Assembly: GCA_020831895.1 (NCBI GenBank)
Contig: JAFIFS010000075.1
Location: forward strand, 1-37,470
Reading direction: 5' to 3'
DNA length: 37,470 nt
Source of the DNA: Chromatiales bacterium
Lineage (GTDB): Bacteria; Pseudomonadota; Gammaproteobacteria; Steroidobacterales; GCA-2729495
In this document: positions 18,987 through 27,556 of the stretch, one piece after another
Layout of the letters: each line of letters starts with the position of its first letter
How positions within the stretch are numbered: the stretch's first letter is position 1
Notes under the pieces: generated by a model
Seen by the model: the letters and a program-made list of their open reading frames with translations, nothing else
Database searches by the model: none
Told to the model about the DNA's origin: nothing
Translations under genes and position numbers: made by a program

Positions 18987-19576
18987 GCGCTTGCTCCGGT
19001 TCCCTCACCGATCAGCACCAGGGTGTCGGTCAGAAAGCGGTGCGGCGGGATGGGCAGGTTGGTCGGGGCCGGCTGATTGGCGAATACCCGGCCCGAGAGG
19101 TCGAAACGGGAACCATGGCAGGGGCAGTAGAAGCCACCTCGCCAGTCCGGGCCAAGGTCGGCAGGAGAAACGTCAAAGCGCTCGATCGGCGCACAGCCGA
19201 GGTGAGTGCAGATGCCGACCATGACCAGGATTTCGGGCCGGATGGAGCGCAGCGGGTTGCGCGTATCGTCTGGCTGGTCCGACCGGCGGGACTCTGGGTC
19301 CGCGAGCGCCACGCGCTGCTGCTCGAGCACCTCCAGCATGCCCTCGGTCCGGCGCAGCACCCAGACAGGCTGCCCGCGCCAGTTGACCCGGACCATGGCG
19401 CCGGGCTCGAGCTTGCTGATATCCACCTCGACAGGCGCACCCAGCGCCCGCGCCCGTGCGCTGGGGCGGAACGAAGCCACGAAGGGCGCCGCGGCAAAGC
19501 CGAGGCCCACCGCACCTGTGACAGTGGTCGCAACCGTCAGGAAATGGCGTCGGCTGAGACCCGCCTCCTCGCTCAT
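18983..19576 (-). CDS. petA: Rieske iron-sulfur subunit of the bc1 complex
   Basis: Carries the [2Fe-2S] cluster that takes the first electron from ubiquinol. The 197-residue protein begins with a twin-arginine signal anchor (LSRRHFLT at about 7-14, then a hydrophobic helix to about 35). Both cluster motifs are complete: CTHLGC near 123-128 and CPCHGS near 151-156. It is the promoter-proximal gene of petABC. The leader carries AGGAGG nine bases before the ATG, placed in the loop of a small AGCAG/CTGCT hairpin. Its stop overlaps petB. Confidence 0.97.
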   Translation of the reverse strand: MSEEAGLSRRHFLTVATTVTGAVGLGFAAAPFVASFRPSARARALGAPVEVDISKLEPGAMVRVNWRGQPVWVLRRTEGMLEVLEQQRVALADPESRRSDQPDDTRNPLRSIRPEILVMVGICTHLGCAPIERFDVSPADLGPDWRGGFYCPCHGSRFDLSGRVFANQPAPTNLPIPPHRFLTDTLVLIGEGTGASA

Positions 19577-19580
19577 CCAG

Positions 19581-19597
19581 CAGTTCCTCCTGCTAAA
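19581..19597 (-). promoter_or_regulatory. petA ribosome-binding site held in a hairpin loop
   Basis: Minus-strand AGCAG-GAGGAA-CTGCT: five-base arms with the Shine-Dalgarno core GAGGA in the six-base loop, ending just before the ATG at 19576. Presenting the site in a loop keeps it single-stranded; whether it is used for control is unknown. Confidence 0.5.
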
Positions 19598-19658
19598 ACT
19601 GGTCTGAAATCATCTTCGGGCTGGTGGCACCCGCGGCGGGGTGGTTCGAAGCGGCGGA

Positions 19659-19664
19659 ATTATA
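19659..19664 (-). promoter_or_regulatory. -10 element for petABC
   Basis: Perfect TATAAT on the minus strand, about 82 bases before the petA ATG. The -35 region is poor at any spacing from 16 to 18, so the promoter may need an activator or be weak. It lies in the gap between murA and petA. Confidence 0.55.
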
Positions 19665-19703
19665 CACGTCGGCCAGCAGCGTTGCCTACCAAGCAGCCGC
19701 AGC

Positions 19704-20990
<1,287 letters not shown>

Positions 20991-21236
20991 TCAGCCCTGC
21001 TGCCGGACCCATTCCTCCGGGGTCCAGGCCTGGATGCTGAGCGCATGGATGTCGCCACCCACCCGCTCCCCCAGGGCGGCGTAGATCTGTCGATGGCGCT
21101 GCAGCTTGCGCTGGCCGTCGAACGTGGCGCTGATGACCACGGCCTCATAGTGCACGTTGTCGCTGCTATGCACCTGCACCTGGCTACCGGGCAGCTGCGC
21201 CTCTATAAGCCGGGCGATCTCTTCAGGGTTCATCAT
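20991..21236 (-). CDS. ibaG: IbaG, BolA-family protein
   Basis: Small BolA-type protein; family members form [2Fe-2S] complexes with monothiol glutaredoxins and IbaG is linked to acid resistance. The 81-residue product begins MMNPEEIARLIEAQLPG, includes the HYEAVVISATFDGQRKLQRHRQIY stretch in two parts (histidine and the RHRQIY helix), and ends IHALSIQAWTPEEW, the conserved BolA C-terminal segment. The first of two adjacent ATGs is used; either would work. The frame extends upstream but without conserved sequence. It precedes murA by six bases. Confidence 0.92.
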   Translation of the reverse strand: MMNPEEIARLIEAQLPGSQVQVHSSDNVHYEAVVISATFDGQRKLQRHRQIYAALGERVGGDIHALSIQAWTPEEWVRQQG

Positions 21237-21263
21237 GTTTGTTCCAGCATTTTGGACCGCCGG

Positions 21264-21269
21264 ATTATA
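21264..21269 (-). promoter_or_regulatory. -10 element for ibaG-murA
   Basis: Perfect TATAAT on the minus strand, 28 bases before the ibaG ATG, within GGCTATAATCC. No good -35 box is visible. It faces away from the kdsD promoter in the same 95-base gap. Confidence 0.6.
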
Positions 21270-21298
21270 GCCCCGGACAGTAGAGTCGGCTCCTGGCA

Positions 21299-21304
21299 TA
21301 CAAT
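21299..21304 (+). promoter_or_regulatory. Possible -10 element for the kdsD operon
   Basis: TACAAT on the plus strand, 27 bases upstream of the kdsD ATG. CGGACA at 21274-21279 is a partial -35 but leaves a long 19-base spacer. It would start the kdsD-kdsC-lptCAB-rpoN-hpf-rapZ transcript, and it is arranged back to back with the ibaG promoter. Confidence 0.45.
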
Positions 21305-21331
21305 GCAGCCAGGCCAGGCGCAGACCAGTCA

Positions 21332-22315
21332 ATGGACAGAAACGTACCGCAGCAGGAATTCATCGCCCGCGCGCGGCGCGTGCTCGAGATCGAGGCGGCT
21401 GCCGTCAGCAGCCTGATCCCCCGGCTCGATGCTGCCTTCGAGCAGGCCTGCAGGCTCTGCCTCGGCTGCGAGGGCCGCGTGATCGTCACCGGCATGGGCA
21501 AGTCAGGGCATGTGGCGGGAAAGATCGCGGCAACGCTGGCCAGTACGGGCACCCCGGCGTTCTTTGTCCATCCGGGCGAGGCCAGCCACGGTGACCTGGG
21601 CATGATCACCCGGCGAGACCTCGTGCTGGCCATCTCGCACTCGGGTGAGACGGCCGAGATCGTCACGATCCTGCCGCTCCTCAAGCGGCTTGGACTCGCC
21701 TTGATCGTGCTGACCGGGCGGCCCGGCTCCACGCTGGGGCGCGCGTCTACCGTCACCCTGGATACGGCGGTCGCGGAGGAAGCCTGTCCGCTGAACCTGG
21801 CACCGACCGCCAGCACCACTGCCGCGCTGGCCCTGGGGGATGCGCTGGCTGTCGCGCTGCTTGAGAGTCGCGGCTTCACCCGGGAAGATTTCGCGCGATC
21901 GCACCCGGGCGGCGCGCTGGGCCGGCGCCTGCTGCTGCATGTTGCCGACCTGATGCACTCGGGCGATGCGGTTCCCGCCGTGGGGCCGGATGCGACGCTC
22001 GGTGAGGGACTGCTCGAGATGAACCGCAAGGGGCTGGGCATGACCGCGATCATCGATGAACGCCGTCGCCTGCTGGGCATCTTCACGGACGGTGACCTGC
22101 GCCGGACGCTCGAGCATGGATTCGACCTGCGCAAGACCCCGATGCGCAAGGTAATGACCGCTGGAGGCAGGACCATCGCGCCGGATGCGCTGGCTGCAGA
22201 AGCGGTACGCATGCTCGAGCAGTACAAGATCAATGCGCTGCTCGTCACCGATCCGCGGCAGCAGCTGGTCGGTGCGCTCAACGTCCATGACCTCTTGCGC
22301 GCAGGTGTGATGTGA
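21332..22315 (+). CDS. kdsD: KdsD, D-arabinose 5-phosphate isomerase
   Basis: Converts ribulose 5-phosphate to arabinose 5-phosphate, the first step toward KDO for LPS. The 327-residue product has an SIS domain (VIVTGMGKSGHVAGKIAATL near 50-70, FVHPGEASHGDLGM, AISHSGETAEI) followed by two CBS domains from about 205, ending in FTDGDLRRTL and INALLVTD. It opens the plus-strand LPS block, overlapping kdsC by four bases. In E. coli yrbG precedes it; here it is directly divergent from ibaG. Confidence 0.96.
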   Translation: MDRNVPQQEFIARARRVLEIEAAAVSSLIPRLDAAFEQACRLCLGCEGRVIVTGMGKSGHVAGKIAATLASTGTPAFFVHPGEASHGDLGMITRRDLVLAISHSGETAEIVTILPLLKRLGLALIVLTGRPGSTLGRASTVTLDTAVAEEACPLNLAPTASTTAALALGDALAVALLESRGFTREDFARSHPGGALGRRLLLHVADLMHSGDAVPAVGPDATLGEGLLEMNRKGLGMTAIIDERRRLLGIFTDGDLRRTLEHGFDLRKTPMRKVMTAGGRTIAPDALAAEAVRMLEQYKINALLVTDPRQQLVGALNVHDLLRAGVM

Positions 22316-22839
22316 CCGGGACGACGCTGCTGGAACGGGCCGCGCGCGTGCGCCTGCTCGTGCTCGACGTGGACGGAGTGCTGACGGATGGCCGGCTCCA
22401 CTATGACGCGGACGGACGCGAGTTCAAGAGCTTTCACGTCCGCGACGGGCTGGGTCTGCGGCGATGCATGCAGGGCGGGATCGAGGTTGCGGTCATTTCC
22501 GGGCGCCGCTCTCCCGCGACCGAGGCCCGGATGAGTGAACTCGGAGTTCGCCACGTGCTGCTTGGTCACGAGGACAAGCGCAGCGCCTGGGACACGCTCC
22601 TCGCCCAGCTGGCTGTCGCTGCCGAGGACACGGCCTGCGTCGGCGACGACCTGCCCGACCTGCCGCTGCTGGAGCGCGCGGGCCTGGCGATCGCGGTTGC
22701 AGATGCAGAGGCTGCCTTGCGGGAAGCCAGTCACTGGGTCACTACTCGCCGCGGCGGGCGCGGCGCGGTCCGCGAGGTCTGCGACCTGCTTCTGGCAGCG
22801 CGGACGGGGCGCCTGCCCGCGCCTGCAGCGGATGGTTGA
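22312..22839 (+). CDS. kdsC: KdsC, KDO 8-phosphate phosphatase
   Basis: HAD-superfamily phosphatase that releases KDO from KDO 8-phosphate. The 175-residue product has the DxDGVLTDG nucleophile motif (LVLDVDGVLTDG near 16-27), VISGRRSPATEAR with the second-motif serine, and VGDDLPDLPLL, the third acidic motif. The GTG start overlaps the kdsD stop (GTGA). lptC begins eight bases before its stop. Length fits the short tetrameric C0-type family. Confidence 0.95.
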   Translation: MTGTTLLERAARVRLLVLDVDGVLTDGRLHYDADGREFKSFHVRDGLGLRRCMQGGIEVAVISGRRSPATEARMSELGVRHVLLGHEDKRSAWDTLLAQLAVAAEDTACVGDDLPDLPLLERAGLAIAVADAEAALREASHWVTTRRGGRGAVREVCDLLLAARTGRLPAPAADG

Positions 22840-23392
22840 GCGCCGGTATTTCGTCACGGCGCTGCTGCTCGCCGCTGCCCTCGGCAGCCTGCTCCTGTTG
22901 CCGCGCGGCGACGAGCCCGCTCCGCCGGCACCACTGTCGAGAACCGGGATCGGCTTCTACATGGACCAGGCCGAGCTTTCCACGACCGGCGAGGACGGCC
23001 GGGTGCTGTACCGGCTCAGTGCCGAGCAGGCACGGCAGCAGCTGGCCGACGGCAGCATCGAGCTTGACCAGGTCGAACTGCGCTATGGGACACAGCTCGA
23101 GGTGCCATGGCAGGTACGCGCTACGACCGGCAGCATACCGGCCAATGATAGAATCATCCGGCTATCGGGGGATGTCGTCGCGATCGCCGGCGGGGCCGGC
23201 GAGCTGCCGATGACGATCCGCACGAACTACCTGGAGCTCGATCCTGAAGCCTACATCGCGACCACGACCCATGCGGTCAGCATTGAACGCCCTGGTGGTG
23301 TTCTCAGCGCCCGGGGCATGCGCCTCTACCTGCGCGAAGACCGGCTGGAACTCCTTTCCGATATTCGCGGGGACTTTGCCCCGCCGCGCTAG
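22832..23392 (+). CDS. lptC: LptC, LPS transport bitopic protein
   Basis: Inner-membrane anchored component of the LPS transport bridge that passes LPS from LptBFG to LptA. The 186-residue protein begins MVERRYFVTALLLAAALGSLL, a single membrane anchor, then a periplasmic beta-rich domain including GFYMDQAELSTTGEDGRVLYRLSA (in two parts) and SGDVVAIAGG. Its ATG overlaps kdsC by eight bases, and the gene's end overlaps lptA by 17 bases. Low sequence conservation is normal in LptC; size, anchor and position carry the call. Confidence 0.92.
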   Translation: MVERRYFVTALLLAAALGSLLLLPRGDEPAPPAPLSRTGIGFYMDQAELSTTGEDGRVLYRLSAEQARQQLADGSIELDQVELRYGTQLEVPWQVRATTGSIPANDRIIRLSGDVVAIAGGAGELPMTIRTNYLELDPEAYIATTTHAVSIERPGGVLSARGMRLYLREDRLELLSDIRGDFAPPR

Positions 23393-24014
23393 CCGGCGGG
23401 CAGGCCCGCGACTTGCAGGGCTCTCCATCAGCCTGGTGCTCGCGTTGCCGCTGTGGGCGCAGGCACCGGATACCGCGCTGCCCATAGAGCTGGATGCGGA
23501 CTTCTCCGAGCTGGACCGGCGCAACGACCGGCTGGTCTTCCGTGGCCTGCGTGTCCGGCAGGGCGAGCTGCGCCTGTTCGCCGACGACGCCGAAGCGACG
23601 CCGGCAGACTTCGAGAACAGCCAGTGGACTTTCCGGGGCAACGTGCGCATGCAGGCACCCGAGGCCAGCGTAACAGCCGACCGGGCCGAGATGAGTATCG
23701 CCGGGCAGCGGCTGGGAAGCGTCAGGCTGACCGGATCCCCGGCGAGCTTCGAGCAGGCCGGGCTTGGCCCGGCGCTGCCCACTTCCGGGCGGGCGCGCCG
23801 GCTGGAATATGACCCTGCCACGGGCATCATGCTGATGGTCGGCGAGGCCTGGCTGACGGATGGGAGCAACGAGATCTCGGGCGACCGGATCACCTATGAC
23901 ATGCGCAACGAGCGCGTGACGGCCGATGCCGGAGAAGGCGGCCTGGTGCGCCTGACGATCACACCGCCAGAGCGTGAGCAGGGCCCGGACGATCCGGAGG
24001 AAGACGCACCTTGA
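23376..24014 (+). CDS. lptA: LptA, periplasmic LPS transport protein
   Basis: Periplasmic beta-jellyroll protein that bridges LptC and LptD. I chose the TTG at 23376: it gives a clean Sec signal peptide of 30 or so residues (basic [11 protein letters not shown], a hydrophobic core, AQA cleavage site), where no ATG exists and the only upstream ATG (23271) lies far inside lptC with non-signal sequence. The mature part shows [35 protein letters not shown], and [21 protein letters not shown], typical OstA repeats. The predicted length is 212 against 185 in E. coli. It overlaps lptC by 17 bases. Confidence 0.9.
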   Translation: MPRRASRRAGPRLAGLSISLVLALPLWAQAPDTALPIELDADFSELDRRNDRLVFRGLRVRQGELRLFADDAEATPADFENSQWTFRGNVRMQAPEASVTADRAEMSIAGQRLGSVRLTGSPASFEQAGLGPALPTSGRARRLEYDPATGIMLMVGEAWLTDGSNEISGDRITYDMRNERVTADAGEGGLVRLTITPPEREQGPDDPEEDAP

Positions 24015-24736
24015 GCGTCCTCCGGGCTCGCGGCCTGCACAAGCGCTACAAGCTGCGCGAGGTGGTCAGGGACATCTCGCTGGAGATCGGCAGCGGCGAG
24101 ATCGTCGGCCTGCTGGGTCCGAACGGCGCCGGCAAGACGACGGCCTTCTACATGATCGTCGGCCTCGTGGCCTGCGACCGCGGACGCATAGAACTGGATG
24201 ACCAGGACCTCACGCCACTGCCCATGCACCGGCGGGCCAGGCTTGGGCTGGGCTACCTGCCGCAGGAAGCCTCTGTCTTCCGGCGCCTCAGCGTTGCCGA
24301 CAACATCATGGCCATCCTGCAGCTGCGCAGCGACCTCGACCGGGCCGGGCGTGAGCGCGCGCTGGACGAACTGCTGAACGAGCTGCATGTGACACACGTG
24401 CGCAACAGCCTGGGCATAAGCCTCTCCGGCGGCGAGCGCAGGCGCGTCGAGATCGCGAGGGCCCTGGCCGCTGCACCGCGCTTCATCCTGCTGGATGAAC
24501 CCTTTGCCGGAGTGGACCCGATCTCGGTCCTCGATATCCAGCGGATCGTGGCCCACCTCGCGGGGCGCGGCATCGGGGTGCTGATCACCGACCATAATGT
24601 GCGAGAGACACTGGGAATCTGCCAGCGCGCCTATATCCTGAGCAGCGGGAGCATGATCGCCGAGGGCACCCCGGAGGAGATCCTGGCTGACCGCCAGGTG
24701 CGCGAGGTCTACCTGGGCGAGAGCTTCCGCCTGTGA
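24011..24736 (+). CDS. lptB: LptB, ATPase of the LPS transporter
   Basis: Cytoplasmic ABC ATPase powering LPS extraction with LptFG. The 241-residue protein has Walker [10 protein letters not shown] (about 36-44), the Q-loop region [14 protein letters not shown], signature [16 protein letters not shown], Walker [17 protein letters not shown] and the switch histidine in [11 protein letters not shown]. The TTG at 24011 overlaps the lptA stop (TTGA), so coupling fixes the start. LptF and LptG lie elsewhere, as usual. Confidence 0.96.
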   Translation: MSVLRARGLHKRYKLREVVRDISLEIGSGEIVGLLGPNGAGKTTAFYMIVGLVACDRGRIELDDQDLTPLPMHRRARLGLGYLPQEASVFRRLSVADNIMAILQLRSDLDRAGRERALDELLNELHVTHVRNSLGISLSGGERRRVEIARALAAAPRFILLDEPFAGVDPISVLDIQRIVAHLAGRGIGVLITDHNVRETLGICQRAYILSSGSMIAEGTPEEILADRQVREVYLGESFRL

Positions 24737-24761
24737 CCCTGGTGAACAGACCGGTCGAGCG

Positions 24762-26186
24762 ATGAAACCGACCCTGCAACTCAAGCTCGGGCAGCAGCTG
24801 ACGATGACGCCCCAGCTGCAGCAGGCGATACGCCTGCTGCAGCTGCCCGTGCTCGAGCTGAACGCCCAGCTGGAACAGGCCCTGGCCGAGAACTTGATGC
24901 TGGAGGCAGAAGACTTCCAGGACGTCGATACCGTAGCGGAGCCGGGCGAGGCAGCGGAGGCGGCCGAGGCCAGTGAGGCAGGTACGGACGAGGTTGTCGC
25001 CGGCGATGGGCTCGACCTCGACAGCTGGGGCGAGACCAGCGGCGAGGGCAGCTGGTCCGGGGAGGACAACCGGCCGGAGCCTGCGGACCGCAGCGGCGAC
25101 AGCCTGCGCGAGCACCTGCTGTGGCAGCTGCAGATGGAGCACTTCACCGACCGCGAGCGCGTCATTGGCGAGGCGATCATCGACGCCATCAATGAATCGG
25201 GCTACCTGGAGGAACCCCTGGAAGGGCTGGAGCGCACGCTGGCTGCCCGCGGAAGATTCAGCCCGGAGGAGATTGCTGCCGCGCTCGTGCACGTACAACA
25301 GCTTGACCCAGCTGGTGTCGGTGCACGCAACCTGTCCGAGTGCCTGACGCTGCAGCTCGGCCAGCTGGATCCGGGTACACCGGGGCTGACGCTGGCGCTC
25401 GAAATCACGGCCTCGGCGCTGGATCTCGTTGCGGAGCAGGAGTTCGGCATGCTTCGGCGCAGGCTGGAGGCCTCCGCGGAGGACCTGGAAGAAGCCCTGG
25501 CCCTGATCCGGGCCTGCCACCCGAAGCCTGGCCTGGCCTTGCAAAGCAGTGCGGCCGAGTACATCGTCCCGGACGTCTACGTGCGGCGGCGCGACGGGCA
25601 ATGGGTGGTGGAGCTGAACCGGGCACTGGCCCCCCGCCTGCGCGTGAACCAGGCCTATGCCGAGCTGGTGCGGGGCGAGAGCGAGCACGCAGTGCTGCGC
25701 GGGCAGCTTCAGGAAGCCCGCTGGCTCGTCAAGAGCCTGGAGATCAGGCACGACACCATCCTCAAGGTGGCGATGTGCATCGTCGAGCGCCAGAGCGATT
25801 TTCTGCAGCGCGGTGAGGAAGGCATGCGGCCGATGGTGCTGCGCGATGTCGCCGAGGCGGTCGGCATGCACGAATCAACGATCTCGCGTGTCACGGCCGG
25901 CAAATACATGCACACACCCCGCGGCGTCTACGAGTTCCGCTACTTCTTCTCCAGCCAGGTCGGTGGCGGGTCGGACCCGGGCGAGGAACAGTCCTCGGTC
26001 GCCGTACGGGCGCGGATACGCAGACTGATCGCGGATGAAGACCCGGCAAGACCGCTCAGCGACAGCCGGATCGCGGAGCTGCTGGCCACCGCGGGAACCC
26101 ACGTCGCACGCCGGACAGTGGCAAAATACCGCGAGGCGCTGGGGATTGCCTCGTCCAGCGACCGCAGGCGCCGGCCAGCCCGCTGA
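24762..26186 (+). CDS. rpoN: RpoN, sigma54
   Basis: Alternative sigma factor that recognises -24/-12 promoters and needs AAA+ activators. The 474-residue product has region I rich in Q and L (LKLGQQLTMTPQLQQAIRLL, about 7-26), an acidic region II at about 48-110, the core-binding region, a helix-turn-helix in DVAEAVGMHESTISRVTAGK, and the RpoN box ARRTVAKYRE near the C terminus, unchanged from consensus. It follows lptB by 25 bases, the conserved gammaproteobacterial placement. Confidence 0.97.
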   Translation: MKPTLQLKLGQQLTMTPQLQQAIRLLQLPVLELNAQLEQALAENLMLEAEDFQDVDTVAEPGEAAEAAEASEAGTDEVVAGDGLDLDSWGETSGEGSWSGEDNRPEPADRSGDSLREHLLWQLQMEHFTDRERVIGEAIIDAINESGYLEEPLEGLERTLAARGRFSPEEIAAALVHVQQLDPAGVGARNLSECLTLQLGQLDPGTPGLTLALEITASALDLVAEQEFGMLRRRLEASAEDLEEALALIRACHPKPGLALQSSAAEYIVPDVYVRRRDGQWVVELNRALAPRLRVNQAYAELVRGESEHAVLRGQLQEARWLVKSLEIRHDTILKVAMCIVERQSDFLQRGEEGMRPMVLRDVAEAVGMHESTISRVTAGKYMHTPRGVYEFRYFFSSQVGGGSDPGEEQSSVAVRARIRRLIADEDPARPLSDSRIAELLATAGTHVARRTVAKYREALGIASSSDRRRRPAR

Positions 26187-26217
26187 CCGGATGCAACAAC
26201 CCGATGGAGGATTCACG

Positions 26218-26538
26218 ATGCAGCTCAACCTGACCGGACACCACCTCGACATCACGCCTGCGCTGCGTGACTACGTGAACAATAAGATGGCGAAGCTCGA
26301 GCGGCACTTCGACCATGTCACCGATGTCCATTGCGTGCTGAGCGTGGAGAAGCTGCGTCACCGGGCCGAGGCAACCATCCATGTCAGCGGCGGCCGCCTG
26401 TTCGCCGACGCGACCGAGGAAGACATGTACGCGGCCATAGACGGCATGGTCGACAAGCTCGACCGCCAGATCAAGAAACACAAGGAAAAGCTGACCGACC
26501 ACCATGCGCGCGAGTCCGACAAGCGTGACTTTTCCTGA
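26218..26538 (+). CDS. hpf: Hpf, ribosome hibernation promoting factor (short form)
   Basis: Binds the 30S decoding region in stationary phase and promotes 100S dimers with RMF, or protects 70S. The 106-residue product, close to the 95 of E. coli, begins MQLNLTGHHLDITPALRDYV and includes KLERHFDHVTDVHCVLSVEK, then ADATEEDMYAAIDGMVDKL. It lacks the long C-terminal domain of the long-form Hpf. The ATG is set by a strong GGAGG seven bases upstream. In most relatives ptsN follows; here rapZ comes next. Confidence 0.94.
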   Translation: MQLNLTGHHLDITPALRDYVNNKMAKLERHFDHVTDVHCVLSVEKLRHRAEATIHVSGGRLFADATEEDMYAAIDGMVDKLDRQIKKHKEKLTDHHARESDKRDFS

Positions 26539-26595
26539 GCTGCCAGTGGCACCTGGCCACAGCGCGCCTGGCGGGTGCCGAAGGGCCACCTGCTG

Positions 26596-27459
26596 ATGCG
26601 CCTTCTGATAGTCAGCGGCCTCTCCGGCTCGGGCAAGACCGTTGCCCTGCATATCCTCGAAGACCTGGGCTTCTACTGCATCGACAATATCCCCGCGCTG
26701 CTGATCCGGCCCGTGATCAGCAGCCTGGTGGATTCAGGGGACCCTCGCTACGAGAGCGTCGCGGTCGGTGTCGATGCGCGCAACCCGGCGGGAGAGCTTG
26801 CCGCCCTGCCGCAGATGCTGCTCGAACTTCGTGACCGCGGAATCCGCTGCGAGATCCTGTTCCTGCGCGCCGAGGACGAGGTCCTTCTCAAGCGCTATGC
26901 GGAAACCCGGCGCCGTCATCCGCTCAGTGCCGACGGGCTCAGCCTGCGCGATGCGATCATGCGCGAGCGTGAACTGCTGGAACCGTTGATCGCATCCGCC
27001 GAACTGGTGATCGACACCTCCCAGACCAGCGCCTACCAGCTGCGCGAACTGGTGGCGACCAGGGTCGCCGGCGCAAGCCAGGGCAGACTGTCGATCCTGC
27101 TTGAATCCTTCGGCTTCAAGCACGGTATTCCGGCCGATGCCGACTTCGTCTTCGACCTGCGCTGCCTGCCCAACCCTTACTGGGAGCCAACGCTGCGGCC
27201 GCTGACCGGACGGGACGCCAGGGTCATCGACTGGCTCGATGCCGACACCCAGGTGCAGCGGATGTACAGGGACATCCTAGGCTTCCTCCAGAACTGGATT
27301 CCTGACTACCAGGACTTCAACCGCAGCTACCTGACGATTGCGCTGGGCTGCACCGGAGGCCAGCATCGCTCGGTCTACATGACCGAGAAGCTCGCTGCCG
27401 CCCTGCGCGAGCGTTACCCGGCCCTCGAGACGCGACACACGGCCCTGCCGGGCCTGTAG
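26596..27459 (+). CDS. rapZ: RapZ, RNase adaptor / P-loop protein
   Basis: In E. coli RapZ delivers the small RNA GlmZ to RNase E and so tunes glucosamine-6-phosphate synthesis. The 287-residue product has the P-loop GLSGSGKT (about 8-15), LGFYCIDNIPALL, ESFGFKHGIPADADFVFDLR, the conserved C-terminal LRCLPNPYWEP, and CTGGQHRSVYMTEKL. I prefer the ATG at 26596 because it gives MRLLIVSGLSGSGK as in relatives; a GTG at 26575 would add seven residues. AAGGG lies ten bases before. The TAG stop is inside the REP element head. Confidence 0.95.
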   Translation: MRLLIVSGLSGSGKTVALHILEDLGFYCIDNIPALLIRPVISSLVDSGDPRYESVAVGVDARNPAGELAALPQMLLELRDRGIRCEILFLRAEDEVLLKRYAETRRRHPLSADGLSLRDAIMRERELLEPLIASAELVIDTSQTSAYQLRELVATRVAGASQGRLSILLESFGFKHGIPADADFVFDLRCLPNPYWEPTLRPLTGRDARVIDWLDADTQVQRMYRDILGFLQNWIPDYQDFNRSYLTIALGCTGGQHRSVYMTEKLAAALRERYPALETRHTALPGL

Positions 27460-27556
27460 GAGCGACTTCAGTCGCGAACTGCCTGTTTTCCGGTACAGCC
27501 CCGGATGCCGCGGCCGCTTGCAAGACAGGCAGTTCGCGCCTGAAGTCGCTCCTACA
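27455..27556. repeat. Inverted REP pair (BIME-like) between converging genes
   Basis: Two 31-bp arms, 27455-27485 and 27526-27556, are inverted copies differing at one base, with a 40-base spacer. Each begins TGTAGGAGCGACTTCAG and contains an internal hairpin (GCGAC-TTCA-GTCGC in the left arm). The GTAG head plus imperfect palindrome is the signature of REP elements mobilised by RAYT transposases in gammaproteobacteria. The TAG of each GTAG head is the stop codon of rapZ and of the patatin-like gene respectively. No transposase gene is in the window. Confidence 0.9.

Noticed and set aside
21265..22857. Long minus-strand frame antisense to kdsD and kdsC
   Set aside because: Serine- and arginine-rich shadow of two well-supported genes, with no recognisable domain.
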